Below, one piece after another: positions 9,295 to 18,594 of a stretch of DNA of 64,000 nt (within the stretch, counting starts at the first letter, position 1; each line of letters begins with the position of its first letter). Position numbers and translations under genes: made by a program. The stretch is from a bacterium (GTDB lineage Bacteria; JACRDZ01; JAQUKH01): assembly GCA_028719205.1 (NCBI GenBank), contig JAQUKH010000006.1, positions 1-64,000 on the forward strand, read 5' to 3'. The notes beneath the pieces are model-generated. The model was not told the origin of the DNA, ran no database searches, and saw only the letters and a program-made list of their open reading frames with translations.

Positions 9295-10551
9295 ATGGGA
9301 AAGACAATTGCTGAAAAGATATTCAGTAAAAAAAGCGGGCAGGACGTTCATGCCAAAGACCTGGTTTTGGCTGATGTTGATTTTTGTATGGGGCAGGATG
9401 GGACCTCAAGCATTATCATTGATTCCTTCCGTGAGATGGGGGCAAAAAAAGTTTTTAATCCTAAGAAGATAGCGCTTGTGATAGATCACAGCAGCCCGAG
9501 CCCGAATTTAGGGGTTTCCGCGATCCATAAAAAAATGCGAGATTTCGCGAATGAGTATGGAATTACGCTTTATGATATCGGGTGCGGGGTTTGTCATCAG
9601 CTGCTTCCTGAAAAAGGCCATGTGGTCCCGGGAGACCTTGTTATAGGCGCGGATTCGCATACCTGCAGTTACGGCGCTATTAATGTTTTTTCCACTGGCA
9701 TGGGTTCGACTGATGTGGCAGTCGGGATTATTTCAGGACAAAATTGGTTCAGGGTACCTGAAACCGTAAAGTTTATTTTTAAAAACCAGTTAAAAAAAGG
9801 TGTTTATTCAAAAGATATGGCACTGTTTATTGCCCGCCATGCCGGCGCGGACGGTTTAACTTATATGGCCGCGGAATATACGGGGTCCGCGATCGATAAA
9901 CTTTCCGTGGAAGCGCGGTTTACGATCTGCAACATGGCGATTGAGATCGGGGCAAAGGCCGGAATAATGGAAGCGGACGCGAAGGCTATTAAATGGGTCC
10001 AAAGCAGGACTAATAAAAAATTCACCCCGGTGAAAGCCGACAAAGACGCGGTTTATGCCGATGTAAGGGAATATGACGCGGCCAAGATCGTTCCGCAGGT
10101 AGCCAAACCGCATGCTGTTGATAATGTTGTTGATGCTGCTGATGTTAAGCATATTGAAATTCAACAGGGTTTGATCGGAACCTGCACTAATGGGAGGCTT
10201 GAGGATCTGGAGATAGCGGTATCAATTTTGAAAGGCAAAAAAATAAAAAAAGGCCTTCGGCTTATTATTGCCCCGGCCTCGGCTGAGGTTTTTATTCAGG
10301 CAATGAAAAAAGGGCTGGTACAGACGTTAATGGAATCCGGAGCGGCTTTTGTTACACCCGGATGCGGGCCTTGTGTCGGTACGCATAACGGGGTGCCGTC
10401 GGATGGTGAGCGGGTTATTTCCACGGCAAACCGCAATTTTAAAGGGCGTATGGGAAATCCGAATTCTGAAATATATCTCGCGTCTCCGGCAACGGTCGCC
10501 GCGTCGATGCTGACAGGGAAAATAACGGATCCGAGAAAATTTATTAAATGA
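9295..10551 (+). CDS. Aconitase/3-isopropylmalate dehydratase family, large subunit
   Basis: VIDHSSPSPN, GADSHTCSYGAINVFSTGMGSTDVA, GTCTNGRLEDLE, GCGPCVGTHNGVPSDGE. Confidence 0.93.
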   Translation: MGKTIAEKIFSKKSGQDVHAKDLVLADVDFCMGQDGTSSIIIDSFREMGAKKVFNPKKIALVIDHSSPSPNLGVSAIHKKMRDFANEYGITLYDIGCGVCHQLLPEKGHVVPGDLVIGADSHTCSYGAINVFSTGMGSTDVAVGIISGQNWFRVPETVKFIFKNQLKKGVYSKDMALFIARHAGADGLTYMAAEYTGSAIDKLSVEARFTICNMAIEIGAKAGIMEADAKAIKWVQSRTNKKFTPVKADKDAVYADVREYDAAKIVPQVAKPHAVDNVVDAADVKHIEIQQGLIGTCTNGRLEDLEIAVSILKGKKIKKGLRLIIAPASAEVFIQAMKKGLVQTLMESGAAFVTPGCGPCVGTHNGVPSDGERVISTANRNFKGRMGNPNSEIYLASPATVAASMLTGKITDPRKFIK

Positions 10552-10556
10552 TCAAT

Positions 10557-10589
10557 GCCCCCTTGATCCCCCTTTAGGGGGAAGGGGGC
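10557..10589. repeat. GC-rich palindrome GCCCCCTTGATCCCCCTTTAGGGGGAAGGGGGC
   Basis: Near-perfect inverted repeat between the two hydratase subunit genes. Confidence 0.9.
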
Positions 10590-10610
10590 GTTTTAATTAC
10601 AGGAGGAATA

Positions 10611-11114
10611 ATGATTGTACAAGGCAAGGCACGCAGATTTAAGCAAGATAACGATATTAACACGGATTATATAATTTCCGGCAGATACAAATTCAAGATC
10701 CAAAATCCGGAGGAATTGGCGCAATATGTTATGGAAGACCTGGACCCGGATTTTAAGAACCGGTATCAAAAAGGAGATTTTATCGTCGCGGGTAAAAATT
10801 TCGGATGCGGTTCATCGAGAGAGCAGGCGCCGCAGGCTATTAAATACGCCAAAATGGGCGCGGTTATAGCAAAATCGTTCGCGAGAATATTTTACCGCAA
10901 CAGTTTCAATATCGGGCTTCTTTTGATCGAATGTGATACGGACCCGATCAAAGAAAATGATGAATTGGTTCTGGACCTCGAAAAAGGCGTTTTGAAAGAT
11001 ATTACGCAAAATATAGATATCATAATTAAACCCCTTCCCGCGGTTATGGCGAAATTACTGGAAGACGGCGGGATCATTAATCATTTCAAGAAACATGGGG
11101 GTTTTAAATTATAA
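10611..11114 (+). CDS. Aconitase/3-isopropylmalate dehydratase family, small subunit
   Basis: DINTDYIISGRYKFK, GKNFGCGSSREQAPQAIK, ARIFYRNSFNIGL; SD AGGAGG. Confidence 0.93.
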   Translation: MIVQGKARRFKQDNDINTDYIISGRYKFKIQNPEELAQYVMEDLDPDFKNRYQKGDFIVAGKNFGCGSSREQAPQAIKYAKMGAVIAKSFARIFYRNSFNIGLLLIECDTDPIKENDELVLDLEKGVLKDITQNIDIIIKPLPAVMAKLLEDGGIINHFKKHGGFKL

Positions 11115-11117
11115 TAA

Positions 11118-11180
11118 TTGTAGGGGCGAACCCGTGTGTTCGCCCAAAAAGAGGGCAGACACATAGGTCTGCTCCTACAA
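11118..11180. repeat. MITE/REP-like palindromic repeat, family TTGTAGGGGCGAACC...
   Basis: TTGTAGGGGC...GCTCCTACAA terminal inverted repeats enclosing two hairpins; second copy at 15868. Confidence 0.75.
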
Positions 11181-11199
11181 AAAATGTTATAGGAGAAAA

Positions 11200-12285
11200 A
11201 TGGTTTATAAAACGGTTACATTAATTCCCGGCGACGGGGTTGGTCCTGAGTTGACAGAATTGACAGTAAAATGTATTGAGGCTACAGGTGTGAAGATAGC
11301 TTGGGAGGTTGTGGATGCCGGAGAAAAGGCTTTAAAATTGGAAGGAACGCCGCTTCCAAAAAAAGTGCTGGATTCCATAAGAAAAAATAAAATAGCTTTA
11401 AAAGGCCCGATTACAACACCGGTCGGGACTGGTTTTCGCAGTGTGAATGTAAGTTTGAGGAGGGAGCTTGACCTGTACTCATGCCTTCGGCCGTGCAGGA
11501 CTTATCCGGGTGTCAGGTCGAGATATGATAAAATTGATCTTGTAATTGTCAGGGAGAACACGGAAGACCTGTACGCGGGAATAGAATTCGAACAGGGAAA
11601 AGAAGCCACGGCGGAAATAATAGACCAGATCGACAAATTGAGCGGCTCAAAGATCAGAAAAGATTCAGGGGTGTCGATAAAACCCATATCCATTTTCTGC
11701 ACTGAACGGATCGTTAAATTCGCGTTTGAATACGCCATAAAGAATAACCGTAAAAAGGTTACCGCGGTACATAAGGCGAATATTATGAAATACAGCGACG
11801 GTTTATTCCTTGCTACCGCGCGAAAAGTGGCGGAAAGATATCCGGATATTAAATTTGAGGACAGGATAGTGGATAATATGTGTATGCAGCTGGTGCAGAA
11901 GCCGGAACTTTATGATGTTCTGGTACTGCCGAATTTGTACGGAGATATCATTTCCGATCTATGCGCCGGGCTTATCGGAGGGTTGGGAATAGCCCCGGGC
12001 GCTAATTTTGGGGATGATATGGTTTTGTTTGAACCGGTGCATGGCAGTGCCCCGAAATATAAAGGATTAAACAAGTCAAATCCAACCGCGATGATCTTAT
12101 CCGGGGTGCTTATGCTGAGATATCTGGGAGAAGAAGCAAAGGCTGATAAATTGGAAAACGCGGTCAGTGAGGTGATCAGAGAGGGTAAGACAGTAACTTA
12201 TGATCTGAAAAACAGCCCCGCGGATCCGGGAGTAGCCGGGTCGAAAGAAATGGCAGCTGCCATTATCAGTAAAATAAAAAAATGA
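11200..12285 (+). CDS. icd: Isocitrate dehydrogenase (isocitrate/isopropylmalate dehydrogenase family)
   Basis: [32 protein letters not shown] (SxNxxLR), [23 protein letters not shown]. Confidence 0.9.
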   Translation: MVYKTVTLIPGDGVGPELTELTVKCIEATGVKIAWEVVDAGEKALKLEGTPLPKKVLDSIRKNKIALKGPITTPVGTGFRSVNVSLRRELDLYSCLRPCRTYPGVRSRYDKIDLVIVRENTEDLYAGIEFEQGKEATAEIIDQIDKLSGSKIRKDSGVSIKPISIFCTERIVKFAFEYAIKNNRKKVTAVHKANIMKYSDGLFLATARKVAERYPDIKFEDRIVDNMCMQLVQKPELYDVLVLPNLYGDIISDLCAGLIGGLGIAPGANFGDDMVLFEPVHGSAPKYKGLNKSNPTAMILSGVLMLRYLGEEAKADKLENAVSEVIREGKTVTYDLKNSPADPGVAGSKEMAAAIISKIKK

Positions 12286-13553
12286 AAAAAACACTGAACG
12301 AAAATATTGATAACGAAATATTGAAAGACGAAAACAGGATAAAAGAAGTTAACAATGAGTTATTTTTTAGAAAAAATAAATTTGAAGCCATACTTTCGAG
12401 TATGGCTGACGGGTTATTTACAATTGATGATAAATTCCGTATAACTTCTTTTAACCGTGCGGCGGAGGAAATAACAGGCTATAAGGAAAAAGAAGTGCTT
12501 GGCAAGCCTTGCAGAGAGATAATTCACGGAGAATTGTGTCATCGTATTTCCTGCGCGCTTAACAGATCCAGAAAAACCGGAAAACCTCATCTTAATGTAA
12601 AGACCTTTATAAAAAGTAAAAAACGCGGCCTTATTTATATCTCGGCCAGTACCTCCGCGTTAAAAGATAAAGACGGGAATTTTATCGGCGGCGTGGAAAC
12701 CTTCCATGATATGACTGAGTTGTATAAGATAGAAGAAGAAAAAAACAGATTGATCATTGAATTGCAAAATATAAATAAAGAGCTGGACCGTTTAAATAAA
12801 ATGAAGTCAGAATTTATTTCCGTAGTATCACATGAATTGAGAACACCGTTAACAGCCATTAAAGGTTATACTGAACTGCTTTTAAGCAGTAAATATGGAA
12901 ATGTTACAAAAGATCAGGGGAAGGTACTGGAAATAGTCGCGAAAAAAGCCAATCAACTGAATAAACTTATTATTCAATTACTGGACCTGTCCAGGATTGA
13001 GCTTGGAAAATTTGAATTGGAAAAAGAACCTTTGATACTGGATAAAATCTTAGAAAGTTCTTTGGAAAATTTTAAAACTATTTTTGAAGAAAAAGAAATA
13101 AAATACAAGGCGAATTTATTGAAAGAGCCTGTTTGGGTGATAGGTAATGAATTAAGATTGATCGAGGTTATGGATAATCTTTTAAGTAACGCGGTGAAAT
13201 TTACCCCGGTTAAAGGCAGGATAGTTATTAATTTCAAAAAATTACAGGGTAAGGTGGAAGTTTCCGTCCAGGATTCAGGGCAGGGTATACCTGAAAATGA
13301 ATTTGAAAATATATTTAACAGTTTTTATCAGATCGATAGTTCTTCCACGCGTAAATATTCCGGCGCGGGCCTTGGGCTTGCTATTGTCAAACATATAATT
13401 GACGGCCATAACGGAAAGATCTGGGTTAAAAGTAAATTAAATAAGGGGAGCACATTCACTTTTACTCTTCCTATAGCTGAAGCAGATAGCGTGCTTAAGA
13501 TAAGAGATATTATCAGGGAAAAAAAGAAAGAATATAAGGAAAATAATAAATGA
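12282..13553 (+). CDS. Soluble PAS-domain sensor histidine kinase
   Basis: PAS ([26 protein letters not shown]), H-box [22 protein letters not shown]-box [12 protein letters not shown]-box [18 protein letters not shown]; no obvious TM segment; ATGA overlaps at both ends. Confidence 0.93.
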   Translation: MKKTLNENIDNEILKDENRIKEVNNELFFRKNKFEAILSSMADGLFTIDDKFRITSFNRAAEEITGYKEKEVLGKPCREIIHGELCHRISCALNRSRKTGKPHLNVKTFIKSKKRGLIYISASTSALKDKDGNFIGGVETFHDMTELYKIEEEKNRLIIELQNINKELDRLNKMKSEFISVVSHELRTPLTAIKGYTELLLSSKYGNVTKDQGKVLEIVAKKANQLNKLIIQLLDLSRIELGKFELEKEPLILDKILESSLENFKTIFEEKEIKYKANLLKEPVWVIGNELRLIEVMDNLLSNAVKFTPVKGRIVINFKKLQGKVEVSVQDSGQGIPENEFENIFNSFYQIDSSSTRKYSGAGLGLAIVKHIIDGHNGKIWVKSKLNKGSTFTFTLPIAEADSVLKIRDIIREKKKEYKENNK

Positions 13554-14482
13554 AGAACGGGGTAAAAATAAGTATAATCGGAGCGGGCCAGGTTGGCTCG
13601 AATACAGCTCTTTTTTGTTTGATGAAAGAGTGCGGGGAAAAGATTGTTTTGCTGGATGTTGTTCCCGGAGTTCCTCAGGGGAAAGCTTTGGATCTGAACC
13701 AGTCCGCCATCGCGTTCGGGTTGCGAGGCCGTGTTTATGGAACGAATAATTATGAGGAAACTGCTGCTTCTGATATTGTTGTTGTTACCGCCGGATTTCC
13801 GCGGAAAGAGGGCATGACCCGTCTGGACCTGCTTAAAAAAAACGCGGAGGTAGTTTCGGGAACAGCGGAAAATATAAAAAAATATTCTCCTGAAAGTATT
13901 GTTATCCTGGTCACCAATCCGCTTGATGTAATGTCTTACCTTTTTTATAAAAAGTCAGGATTTCCCAAAAACAAAGTTATGGGAATGGCAGGGATCCTGG
14001 ATACAGCCCGTTTCGATCATTATCTTGAAAAAGAAACGGATACTTTGTCAGATAAGATCAGTTCAATAGTTTTAGGCGTTCATGGTGAAAATATGGTTCC
14101 CATTATTGAAGAAACAAAGGTGGACGGCAAGGCGTTGACAAAAATTATGCGGCAGGATAAAATTGACCAGGTAACCGCGAGCACGCAGCAGGGAGGCGCT
14201 GAAATAATACGCCATTTAAAGACAAGTGCCGCTGTCGCTCCGGCCGCGAGTGTTGTAAAAATGATCGAGGCAATAATTAATGATAAAAAAGATACCTATC
14301 CGGTTTCAGTTCATCTTAACGGAGAATATGGTTATAATGATATTTTTTTAGGCGTGCCGGTTAAATTGGGAAAAAACGGCGTAGAAAAAATAGTTGAATT
14401 AAAATTATCCGGTGAAAGAAAACAGAAGCTGGATAAAGCCGCGGAAGAGGTGAAAAAGGGTATTGAGGATTTGGGAATCTGA
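13550..14482 (+). CDS. mdh: Malate dehydrogenase (LDH-like family)
   Basis: ISIIGAGQVGSNTALF, VVVTAGFPRKEGMTRLDLL, NPLDVMSYL, VLGVHGENMVP. Confidence 0.95.
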   Translation: MKNGVKISIIGAGQVGSNTALFCLMKECGEKIVLLDVVPGVPQGKALDLNQSAIAFGLRGRVYGTNNYEETAASDIVVVTAGFPRKEGMTRLDLLKKNAEVVSGTAENIKKYSPESIVILVTNPLDVMSYLFYKKSGFPKNKVMGMAGILDTARFDHYLEKETDTLSDKISSIVLGVHGENMVPIIEETKVDGKALTKIMRQDKIDQVTASTQQGGAEIIRHLKTSAAVAPAASVVKMIEAIINDKKDTYPVSVHLNGEYGYNDIFLGVPVKLGKNGVEKIVELKLSGERKQKLDKAAEEVKKGIEDLGI

Positions 14483-14509
14483 TTGTTAATGAATAAGGAG
14501 GAACAAATC

Positions 14510-15034
14510 ATGGGTAAAATTACAGGTAAGAAAATACTTATTGTTATCGCCTCTGACAGGTTCAGGGATGAAGAATATAAACACCCGAGGATAGTTTTAG
14601 AAAAAGAAGGCGCGGAAATTACAGTAGGTTCCTCAAGTCTGAATGTCTCAAATGGGGTAAAAGGTATGGAAAAGGTAAAACCTGATATCCTTTTAAAAGA
14701 TGTATCGACTTCTGATTATGACACGGTTGTCTTTGTGGGCGGCGCGGGCGCGCGGGAATATTTTAATGACCCTGTCGCTCAAAGAATAGCGAAAGAAATG
14801 TTTAATGAAAATAAAATTGTAGGTGCGATCTGTATCGCGCCGGTTATTTTAGCTAACGCGGGACTATTAAAAGGGAAAAAAGCCACAGTATTTTCTTCAG
14901 AGATCGATACGATTAAGGCTAAAGGCGCAAATTATACAGGTAATCCGGTTGAACAGGACGGGAAGATCATTACCGCTATCGGACCTGAGGCGGCATATGA
15001 TTTTGGAAAAAAGATCGTAGAAGCGATAAAATGA
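14510..15034 (+). CDS. DJ-1/PfpI family protein
   Basis: DTVVFVGGAGAREYFND...VGAICIAPVILANAGLLKGKKATVF; SD AAGGAGG. Confidence 0.92.
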   Translation: MGKITGKKILIVIASDRFRDEEYKHPRIVLEKEGAEITVGSSSLNVSNGVKGMEKVKPDILLKDVSTSDYDTVVFVGGAGAREYFNDPVAQRIAKEMFNENKIVGAICIAPVILANAGLLKGKKATVFSSEIDTIKAKGANYTGNPVEQDGKIITAIGPEAAYDFGKKIVEAIK

Positions 15035-15873
15035 GAACAATAAATACAGAACAGATCACAAACGAAGTATCCCGCCTCTGGCAGGACGCGAATTTTTACC
15101 TTGACAAAGATATTATTAATGTAATAAAAAAGAAATTACAGAAAGAAAAAGATCCCAGGGTAAAGGACGCTTTAAGTATAATATTAAATAATGCTGAATT
15201 GGCCCGGAAAGAAAGACGCCCGATATGCCAGGATACAGGGATACCGATAGTTTTTTTAGAGATCGGGCAGGATGTCATGATAAAGGGAGGGGATCTGACA
15301 GACGCTGTTAACCGGGGAATACGTCAGGGTACGGGAAAAGGATCATTGCGGCCATCGGTGGTTAATTGTCCGTTTGACAGGAAAAATACAAATGACAATA
15401 CGCCGGCAGTTATTCATACTGAAATAGTTAAAGGAGATAAATTAAAAATAAGCGTTATGGCAAAAGGGGCAGGGAGCGAAAATTGTTCCCAGACAAAGAT
15501 GCTGCTGCCTACTGACGGTGAAAGAGAGATCGAAAAATTTGTTCTAGAATCAATAAAGTTGGCAAGTTCTAATCCCTGTCCGCCGATAATCGTCGGGTTG
15601 GGTATTGGCGGGACGCTGGAAAAAGCGGTGTATCTTTCAAAAAAAGCACTGCTCGCTCCTTTAAATAAAATAAACCCCGATAAAAAGATCAGGGCGTTGG
15701 AAGAAAATATTATTAAAAAAATAAATAAGCTTAAAATCGGGCCGAACGGGTTTGGCGGCGGAACAACAGTATTAGCTTTGAGGATCGAAAAATTTCCCTG
15801 CCATATCGCAAGCCTGCCCGTGGCGATAAATATCAGCTGCCATGTTCACAGGCACAAAGAAGTTATTTTGTAG
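15031..15873 (+). CDS. Class I fumarate hydratase alpha subunit (no beta subunit adjacent)
   Basis: RKERRPICQDTGIPIVFLEIGQDV, KGAGSENCSQTKML, GPNGFGGGTTVLALRIE; stop codon lies within a dispersed repeat. Confidence 0.9.
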   Translation: MRTINTEQITNEVSRLWQDANFYLDKDIINVIKKKLQKEKDPRVKDALSIILNNAELARKERRPICQDTGIPIVFLEIGQDVMIKGGDLTDAVNRGIRQGTGKGSLRPSVVNCPFDRKNTNDNTPAVIHTEIVKGDKLKISVMAKGAGSENCSQTKMLLPTDGEREIEKFVLESIKLASSNPCPPIIVGLGIGGTLEKAVYLSKKALLAPLNKINPDKKIRALEENIIKKINKLKIGPNGFGGGTTVLALRIEKFPCHIASLPVAINISCHVHRHKEVIL

Positions 15874-15895
15874 GGGCGAACCCATGTGTTCGCCC
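15868..15895. repeat. Second copy of TTGTAGGGGCGAACCC[A/G]TGTGTTCGCCC repeat
   Basis: 27 of 28 nt identical to 11118-11145. Confidence 0.8.
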
Positions 15896-15928
15896 GATTC
15901 ATTTTTATATAAACAGAAAGGAGAAAAT

Positions 15929-16888
15929 ATGGATAGAAATTTAGCATTAGAATTTGTAAGGGTGACAGAGGCGGCAGCGTTAGGGTCCGCGAAATGGATG
16001 GGCCTTGGTAATGAAAAGGCCGCGGATCAGGCCGCGGTAGATTACATGCGCAGGGCTTTTTCAGCGATTAGTTTTGAAGGAACAGTGGTGATCGGGGAAG
16101 GAGAGAGAGATGAAGCTCCGATGCTTTATATCGGAGAAAAGATCGGTAAAGGCGGAGGCCCGAAACTTGATATTGCAATCGATCCTTTGGAGGGGACAAC
16201 ACTGACCGCTCAGGGCAGGGCAAATGCTATATCGGTGGTCGCTGCCGCGCCAAGCGGCCATTTTCTCAACGCGCCTGATACATATATGAAAAAAATTGCC
16301 GTTGGCCCCAATGCCGTGGGAGCCATAGATATTAACGCTTCAGTAAAAGATAATATTAAATCAGTTGCAAAAAAACTGGGACGAGATATAGAAGAGATCA
16401 CGGTAGTTATTCTAGATCGGGAACGCCATGCGGGAATTATTAATGAAGTCAGGGAAGCAGGAGCAAGGATCTGTTTGATCCAGGACGGGGATGTGGCGGC
16501 CGCGGTCGCTACAGCGTTTCCAAGTGATTCAGGGATCGAGATGCTTATAGGTATCGGAGGGGCACCGGAAGGTGTATTGGCCGCAGCGGCATTAAAATGT
16601 TTAGGCGGTGATATGCAGGGGCAGTTGAAACCCAGGAACGAAGAAGAAGTCCAGAGGGCTCACAAGATGGGTATCAAAAATATGGATAAAATATTTACAA
16701 TAAATGAATTAGCCAAAGGTGATGATATTATGTTCGCGGCTACCGGGGTAACTAACGGCTCATTCCTGAAAGGTGTCCGGCTTACGGCAGAGGGAGCAAT
16801 TACCCATTCTATAGTTATGCGTTCTAAAACAGGAACTATTCGTTATATCGAAGCTCATCATAAATTCTCGAGAAAACCGGTCTATTAA
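15929..16888 (+). CDS. glpX: Fructose-1,6-bisphosphatase class II
   Basis: MDRNLALEFVRVTEAAALGSAKWMG, GEGERDEAPMLYIGE, DPLEGTTLTA; start re-placed at ATG 15929 with SD AAGGAG. Confidence 0.95.
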   Translation: MDRNLALEFVRVTEAAALGSAKWMGLGNEKAADQAAVDYMRRAFSAISFEGTVVIGEGERDEAPMLYIGEKIGKGGGPKLDIAIDPLEGTTLTAQGRANAISVVAAAPSGHFLNAPDTYMKKIAVGPNAVGAIDINASVKDNIKSVAKKLGRDIEEITVVILDRERHAGIINEVREAGARICLIQDGDVAAAVATAFPSDSGIEMLIGIGGAPEGVLAAAALKCLGGDMQGQLKPRNEEEVQRAHKMGIKNMDKIFTINELAKGDDIMFAATGVTNGSFLKGVRLTAEGAITHSIVMRSKTGTIRYIEAHHKFSRKPVY

Positions 16889-16974
16889 AAAGCATAATGC
16901 ATGGAGCATAGAGCATGGCGTGTAAGATTGCCTTTAACTCTTTGCTCCATGCGCCATGCACCATGCACTATGCA
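16889..16974. repeat. Imperfect inverted repeat built of GCATGG-type words
   Basis: GCATAATGCATGGAGCATAGAGCATGGCG ... GCTCCATGCGCCATGCACCATGCACTATGC. Confidence 0.8.
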
Positions 16975-17722
16975 AAAATCCTGGCGTTTGTTGCCGCTTG
17001 AAAAAAACAATCCCTATTGGAACATGGCTGTGGATGAGGCTGTCCTTATTTCTCAAAGCAGGGAGAGCCTTGCTCCAACTTTACGTTTTTATACCTGGGA
17101 TCCGCCGAGTGTGTCTTTAGGATATTTTCAGAAGATAACCGAAGAAGACAAAAAAAAATGGAAAAAATTAAAGATCCCTGTCGTACGCAGATTAAGCGGT
17201 GGCAGGGCTGTTTTTCATAATCATGATTTGACTTACAGTTTTATTATCAGAGAGAACCTTAATTTGCTTCCCAAGAATATTAGTGCCTCCTGCAATTTAA
17301 TAGGAGAATGTTTATGCCGGGGGCTAAAATCTTTTGGGATAGATCAAAAATTAACTGAAGTTAACAATACGTTAACATTAAATATTAAAAATAAAAACTG
17401 TTTTAATATTTTTTCCAAGGGTGAAATACTTATTAATAAACGTAAATTGGTCGGGAGCGCTCAGGTCAGGAAAAAAGGCGTTATTTTACAGCATGGGTCA
17501 ATATTAATGAATGATCTGCCTGTCTGGGAAAACACAGATCCATCAAAAATGATAACTCTTAAAGAAATTCTTGGACGGGAAATAAGATCCGAAGAAATTA
17601 TTCCTTTTATAGTTTCCGGATTTGAAAGTGTTTTTAATTCTAAATTTGAGGCCGGCTGTTTAACAGATGAAGAAAAGGTATTAGCAGTAGACTTGGAAAA
17701 CAAATACAAAGAACAACAATAA
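16970..17722 (+). CDS. Lipoate-protein ligase family protein
   Basis: WRLLPLEKNNPYWNMAVDEAVL, RRLSGGRAVFHNHDLTYSFI, KLVGSAQVRKKGVILQHGS. Confidence 0.92.
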   Translation: MQKSWRLLPLEKNNPYWNMAVDEAVLISQSRESLAPTLRFYTWDPPSVSLGYFQKITEEDKKKWKKLKIPVVRRLSGGRAVFHNHDLTYSFIIRENLNLLPKNISASCNLIGECLCRGLKSFGIDQKLTEVNNTLTLNIKNKNCFNIFSKGEILINKRKLVGSAQVRKKGVILQHGSILMNDLPVWENTDPSKMITLKEILGREIRSEEIIPFIVSGFESVFNSKFEAGCLTDEEKVLAVDLENKYKEQQ

Positions 17723-17723
17723 T

Positions 17724-18575
17724 ATGTCTTCTAATAACAAATGGTTCCTAATTCTATCCTCTCTTATGTTTGCCTTGATGACGATGTTTATCAAGGTGGT
17801 TTCAGGCACTATACCGGCAATTGAACTCCTTTTTTTCCGTTTTCTTGGAGGGGTGATAGGATGCCTATTAATAGATAGATCCTGTTATAAATTTAAAGCC
17901 GAAAATTTCAGCCCGATCTTTTTTAGAAGTTTTTACGGCGTAATAGCGACAATCGCGTTTTTTTACGCCCTGGATTATTCATCGATAAGCCGCGTTACGG
18001 TTTTACATCTTACATATCCGCTTTTTGAAGTTATTTTTTCACATTTCTGGATAAAGGAACGTTCGGAAAAATTTATTTATTTTTCCCTGCCAATATCATT
18101 CCTTGGTGTTTATCTTATTACTAATCCTGAATTGGGGATCAATAAAGGTGATGTTTTAAGCCTTTTGTCAGGAATTTTTGCGGGGCTTGCGATCATCGGT
18201 GTCCGTATTTCAAGGAAAGACGATTCAGCCGCGACAGTTTATTTTTATTTCAGCCTTTTTGGTGTGTTAATTACCGGTATTCCGGCTGTTTATAACTGGG
18301 TAACTCCGCCGGTTTCAAGTTTGATCCCTGTTATCCTTGTAGTTTTATTCGGAGGATTAGGACAGGTTGTTATGTCTTATGCCTATAAGTTTTGCAAGGT
18401 AGGTGAAGGAAGCATTATTTCCCTTCTGCATATTGTTTTCAGCAATATCCTGGGTTTCATGTTTTTAAAAGAAATAATTACCATGCGTCTTTTACTGGGA
18501 GAACTGTTAGTTTTTACCTCGATATTTTTGATCTTTCTGAAAAAGAAGGAAGATAAAGAGTTATATTTAGAATAA
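17724..18575 (+). CDS. EamA/DMT-type transporter
   Basis: 10-TM-like pattern, two EamA repeats, conserved internal organisation. Confidence 0.85.
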   Translation: MSSNNKWFLILSSLMFALMTMFIKVVSGTIPAIELLFFRFLGGVIGCLLIDRSCYKFKAENFSPIFFRSFYGVIATIAFFYALDYSSISRVTVLHLTYPLFEVIFSHFWIKERSEKFIYFSLPISFLGVYLITNPELGINKGDVLSLLSGIFAGLAIIGVRISRKDDSAATVYFYFSLFGVLITGIPAVYNWVTPPVSSLIPVILVVLFGGLGQVVMSYAYKFCKVGEGSIISLLHIVFSNILGFMFLKEIITMRLLLGELLVFTSIFLIFLKKKEDKELYLE

Positions 18576-18594
18576 AGTATGGTAAAATAAAAAG

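Noticed and set aside
15842-15928. N-terminal extension of glpX overlapping fumarase alpha
   Set aside because: The extension translates the repeat; the real start with SD is ATG 15929.
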